The notes beneath the pieces are model-generated. The model saw only the letters and a program-made list of their open reading frames with translations. It was not told where the DNA came from and searched no databases. 55,648 nt of DNA, from NCBI GenBank assembly GCA_017561935.1, contig JAFZBE010000014.1, forward strand, positions 1 through 55,648. The letters run 5' to 3'. Shown here in pieces: positions 16,551 through 25,100 of the stretch (position 1 is its first letter; each line of letters opens with the position of its first letter). Both the position numbers and the translations under genes were made by a program. Origin of the DNA: Bacteroidales bacterium (GTDB lineage Bacteria > Bacteroidota > Bacteroidia > Bacteroidales > UBA3663).

Positions 16551-16586
16551 AAACGTGTCAAAAGGCCGAAACCTTTTGACACGTTT
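16551..16586. terminator. Bidirectional terminator between dnaE and fba
   Basis: A 15-bp perfect stem (AAACGTGTCAAAAGG with CCTTTTGACACGTTT) and six-base loop lie between convergent genes, with A/T-rich flanks on both sides. Confidence 0.8.
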
Positions 16587-16607
16587 GCTATTCAATCGGA
16601 TTGAGGA

Positions 16608-17615
16608 TTAGCACTGGGCAAGCTTGCCATCAGAGCCAAGCACGTTGACGATCTTGTGGATGTACATCTTCTTCATATTGTCACGTGCAGGAGTGAGGTA
16701 CTGACGTGGGTCGAAGTGAGATGGGTTCTCAGCGAGGTGCTTGCGGATAGCAGCAGTCATGGCAAGACGTGAGTCGGAGTCGATGTTGATCTTGCAGACA
16801 GCGCTCTTGGCAGCTTCGCGGAGCTGCTCCTCGGGAATACCGATGGCATCGGGCAGCTTGCCACCATAAGCATTGATGGTGTCGACCTCTTCCTGTGGAA
16901 CTGACGAAGAGCCGTGGAGAACGATGGGGAAGCCGGGGAGCTTCTTCTCGATCTGATGGAGCACGTCGAATGCGAGTGGGGGAGGAACGAGCTTGCCAGT
17001 CTTGGGATCGCGGGTGCACTGCTCGGGCTTGAACTTGTAAGCGCCGTGGCTGGTGCCGATAGAGATGGCGAGAGAGTCGCAACCTGTGCGGGTAGCGAAG
17101 TCGATCACTTCCTCAGGCTTGGTGTAATGGCTAACCTCAGAGGCAACCTCATCCTCTACACCTGCGAGCACACCCAGCTCACACTCAACGGTAACATCGT
17201 ACTTGTGGGCATATTCAACTACCTGACGAGAGATCTTGATATTCTCCTCGTATGGAAGAGCCGAGCCGTCGAACATTACAGACGAAAAGCCCATGTCGAT
17301 GCAGTCCTTGCAAGTCTCGAAGCTGTCACCGTGATCGAGGTGAAGCACGATTTCGGGATGTGCGCAGCCAAGCTCCTTGGCGTATGCAACAGCACCTTCA
17401 GCCATATAGCGGAGGATCGTTGGGTTGGCATACTTGCGTGCGCCCTTCGAAACCTGCATGATGACTGGAGACTTGGTTTCAACTGCAGCCTGTACGATAG
17501 CCTGCATCTGCTCCATAGTGTTGAAGTTAAAGGCTGGGATAGCATAACCGCCATCTACTGCTCTCTTGAACATCTCGCGTGTATTCACGAGACCGAGGTC
17601 TTTGTAGTTAATCAT
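16608..17615 (-). CDS. fba: Class II fructose-bisphosphate aldolase
   Basis: A 335-residue metal-dependent aldolase splitting fructose 1,6-bisphosphate to dihydroxyacetone phosphate and glyceraldehyde 3-phosphate in glycolysis. Visible sites: the N-terminal YAIPAFNFNTMEQMQA, zinc ligand region LHLDHGDSFE, FDGSALPYEENI, VECELGVLAG, and SIGTSHGAYKF with the second zinc His. The C-terminal KINIDSDSRLAM holds the phosphate-binding part. The length is that of the Bacteroidetes type. It is monocistronic, convergent with dnaE and divergent from the Phe/Tyr operon. Confidence 0.96.
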   Translation of the reverse strand: MINYKDLGLVNTREMFKRAVDGGYAIPAFNFNTMEQMQAIVQAAVETKSPVIMQVSKGARKYANPTILRYMAEGAVAYAKELGCAHPEIVLHLDHGDSFETCKDCIDMGFSSVMFDGSALPYEENIKISRQVVEYAHKYDVTVECELGVLAGVEDEVASEVSHYTKPEEVIDFATRTGCDSLAISIGTSHGAYKFKPEQCTRDPKTGKLVPPPLAFDVLHQIEKKLPGFPIVLHGSSSVPQEEVDTINAYGGKLPDAIGIPEEQLREAAKSAVCKINIDSDSRLAMTAAIRKHLAENPSHFDPRQYLTPARDNMKKMYIHKIVNVLGSDGKLAQC

Positions 17616-17707
17616 AATTTGAGTTTTTAATTAAATTGTTGGTTGGTATTGTTGTATCAGTTAGTCACTGCTTAAGTTTTCGGGAAGACATATACTATTA
17701 AACGATG

Positions 17708-17715
17708 CAAATATA
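17708..17715 (-). promoter_or_regulatory. Probable -7 element of fba
   Basis: TATATTTG on the minus strand, about 95 bases above the fba ATG. Only a poor -33 (ATTG) is visible about 21 bases upstream. Confidence 0.45.
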
Positions 17716-17816
17716 GCAACTTTTATTTGAAAAGCACAATTTTATTCGCAAAAATTATGCTTTTCGTGTTTTTTTTGTGAAAATCGTAATGTAGAGTGAA
17801 AAAAAACTGCAAAAAG

Positions 17817-17848
17817 TTTGGAGGTTTTAAAAGTTTGCCTTATCTTTG
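17817..17848 (+). promoter_or_regulatory. Promoter of the Phe/Tyr operon leader
   Basis: TTTG (17817-17820), 20 bases, TATCTTTG (17841-17848): a full consensus match. Transcription should start near 17855, about 15 bases before the leader peptide ATG. Confidence 0.78.
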
Positions 17849-17869
17849 CCGCGGTTTTTTTCATGAATT

Positions 17870-17950
17870 ATGAATAATTTGTCTGGCCGATTTTACTTTT
17901 ACTATTATTATTACTTTGCTGAAGGTAAGGTCGGGAAGACGTGTGCATAA
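17870..17950 (+). CDS. Phe/Tyr-rich leader peptide of a transcription attenuator
   Basis: A 26-codon reading frame lies 15 bases below the inferred transcript start. Codons 8-16 are F-Y-F-Y-Y-Y-Y-Y-F, three Phe and six Tyr in a row, followed by AEGKVGKTCA and a stop at 17948-17950. The genes that follow make phenylalanine and tyrosine. The stretch is therefore a sensor of charged Phe- and Tyr-tRNA, as in classical enterobacterial leaders such as pheL. It is too short to be reported by ordinary gene callers. Translation is inferred; no ribosome-binding motif is expected, since Bacteroidetes rarely use one. Confidence 0.85.
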   Translation: MNNLSGRFYFYYYYYFAEGKVGKTCA

Positions 17951-18015
17951 CTGCATACGAAGACATCAAAGATAGACTATAAAATCCCGACCATGTGAAT
18001 ATGGCCGGGTTTTTT
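17929..18015 (+). promoter_or_regulatory. Attenuator: antiterminator and terminator of the Phe/Tyr operon
   Basis: GGTCGGGA (17929-17936) is the exact complement of TCCCGACC (17985-17992); their pairing forms an antiterminator. Between them, CGTGTGCA-TAAC-TGCATACG (17940-17959) makes its own hairpin. The competing structure is the terminator 17986-18015. GGTCGGGA lies 12 bases past the Phe/Tyr codon block and 12 bases before the leader stop. A ribosome stalled for lack of Phe- or Tyr-tRNA leaves it free to form the antiterminator, while one that reaches the stop covers it and lets the terminator form. Confidence 0.82.
17986..18015 (+). terminator. Attenuator terminator before pheA
   Basis: CCCGACCAT pairs with ATGGCCGGG (one A-C mismatch) around a six-base loop and is followed directly by six T. 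Its left arm overlaps the antiterminator arm by seven bases. Confidence 0.85.
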
Positions 18016-18033
18016 ATTTCATTTATATATATT

Positions 18034-18894
18034 ATGCAACAGAGATTACGTGTGGCCATTCAGGGCCAGGAGGGGTGTTACCACGAGATGGCAGCCCGCG
18101 AGTATTTCAAGGATCGTGATGTCGAGATTGTTCCGTGCAATACTTTCCAGTCGGAGTTTGACACGATGGCGGCCGACCCGCGTGTGCTGGGCGTGATTGC
18201 CATCGAGAACACCATTGCGGGCAACTTGCTGTCGAATCATGAATTGTTGCGTCAGTCGCAGCGACAGGTGATAGGGGAGCAACGCCTCCATATCAGTCAC
18301 GTCCTATGTTGTGTGCCGGGACAGCAGTTGGAGGATATCGTTGAGGTCAATTCGCATCCTATTGCCCTGCTGCAATGCGAGGTCTTCCTTCAGTCACAGT
18401 TGCCAAAGGCCAAGGTCGTGGAAATGGCTGACACGGCAGGCTCTGCGAAGATCATCATGGATAACAAGATGATGGGCCACGCTGCCATTTGCTCGGAATA
18501 TGCAGCCAATCTCTATGGCATGCAGATACTGGCTCGTTCCATCGAGACCAACAAGCGCAACTTCACCCGTTTCCTTGTGCTGCAGGACAAGTATTCGGTG
18601 CTTATCGAGACCGACCGGATGAAGGTCAACAAGGCCAGTATCGAGTTCTGCGTGAGACACACGCAAGGTTCGCTTACCAAGGTGCTCACCATCCTGTCGT
18701 TCTACGACATGAACCTCACCAAGATACAGTCGATGCCCATCATCGGACGTGAATGGGAGTATCGTTTCTTTGTCGATATGACGTTCACCGACTATATGGC
18801 TTATCGTAATGCACTCGATGCCATCATGCCTTTTACCACCGACTTCATGATACTGGGTGAATACACCGAAAATCTAATGGAGATAGACGTATGA
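18034..18894 (+). CDS. pheA: Prephenate dehydratase
   Basis: A 286-residue enzyme converting prephenate to phenylpyruvate. The start is ATG at 18034, after the attenuator; the in-frame ATG at 17995 is in the terminator loop. The dehydratase domain (about 1-180) shows IAIENTIAGNL and the TRF motif in NFTRFLVL. An ACT regulatory domain follows (about 195-280, GSLTKVLTILSFYDMNLTKI). In E. coli PheA the ACT motifs that bind Phe are GALV and ESRP; here the equivalents read GSLT and QSMP, so allosteric behaviour may differ. No chorismate mutase domain is attached; that activity is fused to DAHP synthase two genes on. The stop overlaps the next ATG (ATGA). Confidence 0.94.
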   Translation: MQQRLRVAIQGQEGCYHEMAAREYFKDRDVEIVPCNTFQSEFDTMAADPRVLGVIAIENTIAGNLLSNHELLRQSQRQVIGEQRLHISHVLCCVPGQQLEDIVEVNSHPIALLQCEVFLQSQLPKAKVVEMADTAGSAKIIMDNKMMGHAAICSEYAANLYGMQILARSIETNKRNFTRFLVLQDKYSVLIETDRMKVNKASIEFCVRHTQGSLTKVLTILSFYDMNLTKIQSMPIIGREWEYRFFVDMTFTDYMAYRNALDAIMPFTTDFMILGEYTENLMEIDV

Positions 18895-20063
18895 AAGAAA
18901 TCAAGCCTGCTGACCGTATCAGCCACGTCGAAGAATATTACTTCAGCCGCAAGTTGAAGGAGGTGGCCAGGATGAATGCCGACGGAAGACTGCCTGTGAT
19001 CAGTCTTGGTGTCGGTGGACCCGATTTTATGCCTTCGCAACAGACCATCTTTGCCTTGATGGAGGATGTGATGAAGCCCGATGCCCATAGCTATCAGTCG
19101 TACGTGGGACTCCCGGCACTGCGCAAGGCGTGGAGCGAATTCTATCAGCGTTGGTACGATGTCGATCTCGACCCTGCCACCGAGATGATTCCGCTCATCG
19201 GGTCAAAGGAAGGCATCATGCACGTTTCGATGGCACTGCTCAACCCGGGCGACAAGGTGCTCGTGCCCGATCCCGGCTATCCCACCTATTCGTCGGTGAG
19301 CAAGCTTGTAGGTGCAGAGATCATCAAATATGACTTGAAGTACGAAAACGATTGGGAGCCGGACTTCGCTGCGCTTGAGGATACTCCTGGCATAGATGAC
19401 GTGAAGGTGATGTGGGTCAATTATCCCCACATGCCGACAGGACATTGTGCCTCGCTTGAATTGCTGGAACGCATCGTTGATTTCGGACGTCGTCATGGCA
19501 TCGTCATCATCAATGACAATCCCTATTCGTTCATCTTAAACGACCAACCCATGTCAATCATGCAGGTCGAAGGAGCCAAGGACATCTGTCTGGAGTTCAA
19601 TTCAATGTCGAAGAGTCACTCTATGGCGGGTTGGCGACAGGGCATCGTGGTAGGCAAGAAGGAATACATCGATTGGATCCTGCGTGTGAAGTCGAATGTC
19701 GATTCGGGCATGTTCCGACCTGTGATGAAGGCTGCCATCGCTGCCCTTGGTGCTCCAAAGGAATACTTTACGCAGCTGAACGAGGCCTATCGTGTGCGCC
19801 GTATCGCTGCCGAGCAGATCATGTATTATCTGGGTTGCGAGTTCGACCCCGAACAGCGAGGACTTTTCCTTTGGGGACGAATTCCTGACAAGTTTGACCA
19901 CTGCGAGGAACTGACAGAACCTATCCTCCACAAGGCACGCGTCTTCCTCACGCCAGGCTTTATCTTTGGCCGCAATGGCGAGCGCTTTGTGCGCATCAGT
20001 CTCTGCGCTCCTTTTGAGAAGATGCAGGAAGCACTGCTCCGCATCAAGGCAGCGGGGTTGTAG
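18891..20063 (+). CDS. Class I/II PLP-dependent aminotransferase, likely aromatic
   Basis: A 390-residue fold-type I aminotransferase. The PLP-binding Lys lies in FNSMSKSHSMAGWR. Upstream it has PGYPTYSS, the NYPHMPTG substrate and cofactor block, and DNPYSF. The start ATG overlaps the pheA stop by four bases. Position between prephenate dehydratase and DAHP synthase, under the Phe/Tyr leader, argues for transamination of phenylpyruvate and 4-hydroxyphenylpyruvate. Homologues of this branch are often labelled LL-diaminopimelate or alanine/aspartate aminotransferases, so the substrate is an inference from context. Confidence 0.86.
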   Translation: MKEIKPADRISHVEEYYFSRKLKEVARMNADGRLPVISLGVGGPDFMPSQQTIFALMEDVMKPDAHSYQSYVGLPALRKAWSEFYQRWYDVDLDPATEMIPLIGSKEGIMHVSMALLNPGDKVLVPDPGYPTYSSVSKLVGAEIIKYDLKYENDWEPDFAALEDTPGIDDVKVMWVNYPHMPTGHCASLELLERIVDFGRRHGIVIINDNPYSFILNDQPMSIMQVEGAKDICLEFNSMSKSHSMAGWRQGIVVGKKEYIDWILRVKSNVDSGMFRPVMKAAIAALGAPKEYFTQLNEAYRVRRIAAEQIMYYLGCEFDPEQRGLFLWGRIPDKFDHCEELTEPILHKARVFLTPGFIFGRNGERFVRISLCAPFEKMQEALLRIKAAGL

Positions 20064-20068
20064 GCTGC

Positions 20069-20112
20069 TCTCTAGATAATCTAGAAATCTAGAGAACCTA
20101 GAGACTCTAGAA
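20069..20112. repeat. Short tandem repeat of CTAGA units inside the operon
   Basis: Five CTAG tetramers start at 20072, 20081, 20089, 20098 and 20107, an 8-9 base period with mostly CTAGA(A/G)A-type units. They fill the 84-base gap between the aminotransferase and DAHP synthase genes. CTAG is normally rare in bacterial DNA. Confidence 0.8.
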
Positions 20113-20147
20113 TAATTGATAGCAATAATCTTTATCACTTATAAACA

Positions 20148-21212
20148 ATGGAAATGACATTCTCACCGCTGCTGCCGCAGCTCGAAAGCAAGCGCCCCTT
20201 GGTAATCGCAGGCCCTTGTAGTGCAGAAAGTGAAGAACAGGTGTTGTCCACTGGACATGCCCTTGCCCAACAGGGCATCAAGCTCTTCCGCGCCGGTATT
20301 TGGAAACCTCGTACCAAGCCTGGAGGCTTCGAGGGCGTAGGCGTCATAGGTCTGCCCTGGCTCCAGAAACTCAAAGCCGAGACTGGCCTGCTTACTTGTG
20401 TCGAAGTGGCTACAAAGGCGCATGTCGATGCGGCTTTGGCTTTTGGTGTCGATGTGTTGTGGATAGGAGCCCGCACCACCGCCAATCCGTTCGCCGTGCA
20501 GGAATTGGCTGATGCGCTGGCAGGCAAGGACGTGCCTGTGCTCATCAAGAATCCTGTCAACCCCGACATCGAGCTTTGGATAGGTGGCATCGAGCGCATC
20601 TACCGTGCAGGCATTCGTCGCATGGGTGCAATCCATCGTGGTTTTTCGAGTGCCGACAAGACCATCTACCGCAATGTCCCCCAGTGGCATCTACCTATCG
20701 AGTTACGTCGCCGTCTGCCCCAGTTGCCCATCATCTGCGACCCATCTCACATCGCCGGTCGTCGCGACCTCATCCAGCCCCTTTCGCAGCAGGCCATGGA
20801 CCTTGGCTTCGACGGACTCATCATCGAGAGCCACTGCAATCCCGATGCTGCATGGAGTGACGCCAAGCAGCAGGTCACCCCAGCCCGATTGGAGGAGATT
20901 CTCGGCAACCTGATCATTCGTAACAACGTGGTCCATACCGAAGACCTGCGCGATTTGCGTGGACAGATTGACGAGATCGATGACCAGATCATCGCTATTC
21001 TGAGCAAACGCATGCGCATCTCACGAGAGATTGCCCTTTACAAGAAGGAACATTCGATGCCTGTGCTTCAGGCCACTCGTTACGATGAGATACTTACCAA
21101 GCGCAGCGAGCAGGGTGCCAATCTCGAGATGGCACCAGAGTTCATTAAGGAAGTCTTTGAGGCTATCCACGCAGAATCAGTACGTAAACAAATGGAGATC
21201 CTGAACCAATGA
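20148..21212 (+). CDS. Bifunctional DAHP synthase / chorismate mutase
   Basis: A 354-residue fusion. The N-terminal ~260 residues are type I-beta DAHP synthase: IAGPCSAES, FRAGIWKPRTKPGGFEG, IGARTTANPF, LIKNPVNPD, CDPSHIAGRR and IESHCNPDAAWSDA, with the metal-binding Cys, His and Asp. It joins phosphoenolpyruvate and erythrose 4-phosphate. The C-terminal ~90 residues are an AroQ chorismate mutase (LRDLRGQIDEIDDQIIAIL, RMRISREIALYKKEH, RYDEIL), turning chorismate into prephenate. The fused enzymes therefore control both entry to the shikimate pathway and the branch to Phe and Tyr. The AroQ domain often confers prephenate feedback in this family. The stop overlaps the tyrA ATG. Confidence 0.95.
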   Translation: MEMTFSPLLPQLESKRPLVIAGPCSAESEEQVLSTGHALAQQGIKLFRAGIWKPRTKPGGFEGVGVIGLPWLQKLKAETGLLTCVEVATKAHVDAALAFGVDVLWIGARTTANPFAVQELADALAGKDVPVLIKNPVNPDIELWIGGIERIYRAGIRRMGAIHRGFSSADKTIYRNVPQWHLPIELRRRLPQLPIICDPSHIAGRRDLIQPLSQQAMDLGFDGLIIESHCNPDAAWSDAKQQVTPARLEEILGNLIIRNNVVHTEDLRDLRGQIDEIDDQIIAILSKRMRISREIALYKKEHSMPVLQATRYDEILTKRSEQGANLEMAPEFIKEVFEAIHAESVRKQMEILNQ

Positions 21213-21991
21213 GAATATGTATCATGGGTGCCGGTAAGATGGGCATGTTCATGGCCGACACTCTTTGCATGGAACACGATGTGGCCATCTATGCCCGCCG
21301 CCCCGAGAAATTACGTTACTGTCTCAACACCCGTCGGTTCACGACGATGGACGAGATTGAGGCTTTCGATCCCGACCTGCTCATCAATGCGGTAACCATC
21401 AAGAATACCCTTTCGGCTTACGAAGAGGTATTGCCGCACTTGCGACCCTCGTGTATGCTCTCCGACATTGCTTCGGTCAAGACAGGGTTGCCCGAGTTCT
21501 ATGCGAAATGTGGTCATCCCTTCGTTTCGACTCATCCGATGTTTGGTCCTACATTCGCCAATCTGAACGACTTAAGCCAGAACTATACTGTCATCATCAA
21601 GGAGTCGGACCCCTTCGGCAAGGCATTCTTCCGCGAGGTCTATGCCGGACTTCAGCTCAACATCTACGATTACACATTCGAGGAACACGACGAGACCATC
21701 GCTTATTCGCTCTCCATCCCCTTCGTCTCGACGCTCGCTTTTACAGGTGTCATGAAACCGCAGGATGCGCCAGGTACCACGTTCAAGAAGCACATGGCCA
21801 TTGCCCGAGGGCTATTGAGTGAAGATGACTATCTGCTGACCGAGATCCTCTTCAATCCGTATAGTCCCGGACAGATCGATAAAATCTGTGCCCGACTGGT
21901 GGAACTATCGGACATCATCAAGCAGCATGACACCGAGCGCCTGCTCGCCTACATCAACGAGTGTCGTGCAAACATCAGGGACCAGCGATAG
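21209..21991 (+). CDS. tyrA: Prephenate dehydrogenase
   Basis: A 260-residue NAD(P)-dependent enzyme giving 4-hydroxyphenylpyruvate for tyrosine. The Rossmann motif is GAGKMGMF near the N-terminus. SDIASVKTGL and STHPMFGPT form the active-site region, with the His typical of TyrA. The length matches stand-alone TyrA without ACT or mutase domains. It is translationally coupled to the preceding gene (ATGA overlap) and is the last gene of the operon. A terminator hairpin uses its last codons. Confidence 0.93.
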   Translation: MRICIMGAGKMGMFMADTLCMEHDVAIYARRPEKLRYCLNTRRFTTMDEIEAFDPDLLINAVTIKNTLSAYEEVLPHLRPSCMLSDIASVKTGLPEFYAKCGHPFVSTHPMFGPTFANLNDLSQNYTVIIKESDPFGKAFFREVYAGLQLNIYDYTFEEHDETIAYSLSIPFVSTLAFTGVMKPQDAPGTTFKKHMAIARGLLSEDDYLLTEILFNPYSPGQIDKICARLVELSDIIKQHDTERLLAYINECRANIRDQR

Positions 21992-22005
21992 CGCTGGCCC
22001 TTTTT
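21978..22005 (+). terminator. Terminator of the Phe/Tyr operon
   Basis: GGGACCAGCG pairs with CGCTGGCCC around ATAG and is followed by five T. The tyrA stop codon sits in the loop. Confidence 0.85.
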
Positions 22006-22091
22006 AAATGGATGAAAAAACATTGGCTAAGTATGCCAAACTGAACGAAATTCTATCTTATTTCAATAAATAGCATAAAAATTGAAGATTT

Positions 22092-22125
22092 TTTGTACAT
22101 CATTCAAATATTTTTTGTATCTTTG
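22092..22125 (+). promoter_or_regulatory. Promoter of the SusC/D locus
   Basis: TATCTTTG at 22118-22125, with TTTG at 22092-22095. The 22-base spacing is slightly long. The leader to the ATG at 22191 is about 60 bases. Confidence 0.6.
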
Positions 22126-22190
22126 CGCCCGTGTTATCTTTTTTATCACCATTTGTTGAGATACTGCAATAATTATTAAACAAACAAAAT

Positions 22191-25100
22191 ATGAGAAAAC
22201 TTCTATCCTTCATTGTGACTCTGGTTATGAGCATCGCGGTGATGATGGCGCAGAAGCAGGTGACAGGTACTGTTGTCTCGGCTGAGGACAAGGAGCCCGT
22301 AATCGGTGCCTCGATTGTCGTCAAGGGCACGCAGACGGGCACAACCACCGACATTGACGGCAAGTTCAGCCTCAGGGTCCCTGACAATGCCAAGACGCTG
22401 CAGATATCGTACATCGGCATGAGGACACAGGAGATCGCCCTTAAGGGCAAGACACACTTCGATATAGTGCTCGAATCGGATGAGCAGGTTATCGAGGAAG
22501 TGGTCGTTACCGGTATGGGCAAGGTCGATAAGCGTATGTTTACCGGCGCTTCGACCAACCTGAAGGCCGATGCTATGATGCAGGCCGGAGCCAACGACGT
22601 GAGCCGTTCGCTCGAAGGCCGTGTGGCTGGTGTTCAGGTTACCAACGTGAGTGGTACGTTCGGTACTGCTCCAAAAATCCGTATTCGTGGCGCTACATCC
22701 ATCTATGGCAATTCGAAGCCTCTTTGGGTAATCGATGGTGTGATTTATGAAGATAACGTCGATGTAAGCTCCGACGAACTCTCGTCGGGTGACGCCAAGA
22801 CCCTTATTTCTTCGGCCGTCGCCGGTTTGAATTCCGACGATATCGAGTCGTTCACTGTGCTCAAGGACGGTTCGGCTACCTCAATCTATGGTGCGCGTGC
22901 CATGGCTGGTGTGATTGTCATCACCACCAAGAAAGGTCAGAAGGGTCGTGCCACCCTCAACTATACGGGTGAGTTCACCACTCGTCTGAAACCTTCATAC
23001 CGCGACTACAACATCATGAACTCGCAGGAGATGATGGGCGTGTATAAGGAAATGGCCGACAAGGGCTGGCTTCAGCTTGAGAACCTGGCCAATGCCTCGA
23101 ATACAGGTATCTATGGCTACATGTTCCAGCAGCTTCGCAGCTACAACTCTTCTACGGGTACTTTCGGTCTTGAGAATACCGAAGCCGCACGCAACGCCTA
23201 CCTGCAGCAGGCCGAGTTCCGCAACACCGACTGGTTCGACCTCCTCTTCTCGACGGCTGTCAGCCAATCGCATTCGGTCAGCATGTCGGCTGGTACCGAC
23301 AAGTCGCAGTGCTATTTCTCGATGTCGCTCATGAACGACCCTGGACAGTATGTTAATCGTGCAAAGGTGCGTCGTTACACGTTCAATGCCAACACTTCGT
23401 ACGATGTCCTGAAGAATCTGACTATTCGTTTTGCAGCCTCGGGTACCCATCGTGATCAGGAGGCCCCTGGTTCTCTCAACCAAACCACCGATGTGGTGAC
23501 GGGTGAGGTGAAGCGTGACTTCGACATCAACCCCTTCAGCTATGCGATGAATACCAGCCGCTGCTTGGATCCAAACATCAACTACACTCGTTTCTACACC
23601 CGCTTCAACATCTTTGATGAGTTGGAGAACAACTATAATGACATCAATGTGAATGAGCTGATGTTCCGTGGCGAGTTGGAGTTCAAGCCCTTCCGTGGTC
23701 TCACCCTCAATGGTTTCGCTTCGGCTCGTATGACTTCGGTGAAGCGCATCCAGAATGTGATGGATGACTCCAACCAGGCTAATGCCTATCGTGCAGGTAC
23801 GGATGCTACAGATGACAACTCTACGATCCGTAGTTCGAACTCATTGCTTTATACCGACCCCGATAACGATCTGGCACTGCCTGAGTCGGTGCTCCCCGTG
23901 GGCGGTATCCGTTATCAGTACGACGATGCGATGCGTTCGTTCATGTATCGTATGAATGCCGATTACCGCAACGTCTTCAAGGATGTGCATACCGTGAACG
24001 CCATGATTGGCTCGGAGTTGTCAATGCTGCACCGTACCTCGTCCTACATGACTGGATGGGGCTATCAGTACAACAACGGAGGTATTACCTATACCCCCTA
24101 TCTCTGGTTGAAGCAGTGCAACGAGGAGAACACCGAATACTTTGGTGAGTCGTTCACACAGACCAATACGCTGGCTTACTTTGCTACGGCAACCTATAGC
24201 TACGATCAGCGCTATACCTTGTCGGGTACCTATCGCTACGAGGGTACCAACCGCTTGGGAAAGGCTACCAGCAGCCGCTGGCTCCCGACGTGGAACGTCT
24301 CGGGCAGCTACGACATCGCAGCTGAGCCATGGATGGAGCGCGTCAACAAGTGGATCTCGATGATGAAGATTCGTGTATCCTACTCCTTGACCGCCGACAC
24401 TGGTCCGGCCTACGTAACCAATGCCACTGCCATCTACAAGACGGCCAACCTTTGGCGTCCCACCAATTCGGCTGCCGAGTCGATGATCTACATTTCCGAC
24501 ATCGCCAATGAGGAATTAACTTACGAGAAGAAGCACGAGTTCAATGTCGGTATCGACATGGGCTTCCTGGGTGACCGTATTTCCATCATTGCTGACTACT
24601 ACAAGCGTAACAACTTCGACCTCATCGGTACTGCCTATACACAGGGCGCCGGTGGTGTGATTTCGAAGATGGCCAATGTGGCCGACATGAAGTCGAGTGG
24701 TGTTGAGTTCTCGCTTTCGACCGTTCCAGTCAAGACCAACCGTTTCACCTGGAACCTTGACTTCAACTACACGCATGCCACCAACGAGATTACGAAGCTT
24801 AATACTGCCGACCGTGCCGTCGATCTCGTTACCGGTGCAGGTTATGGCGTACAGGGTTATCCCGTGCGTGCACTCTTCAGCTATCAGTTCGCTGGCCTGA
24901 ACTCCGAGGGTCTTCCCCAGGTCTATAATGAGTCAGGAAATGTCACTGTTGGTGATCTCAATTTCCAGGAGACCGAGAACCTGACCGACTACCTCGTTTA
25001 CGAGGGACCTGGTGAGCCCACTTGGAATGGTTCGTTGGGCAACACGTTCTCGTACGACTTCGGCAAGGGCGGTAAGCTGTCGCTCAACGTCTATGTGACC

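Noticed and set aside
17995..18033. Upstream start for pheA
   Set aside because: The ATG lies in the loop of the attenuator terminator; the protein family begins near MQQRLRVAIQGQ.
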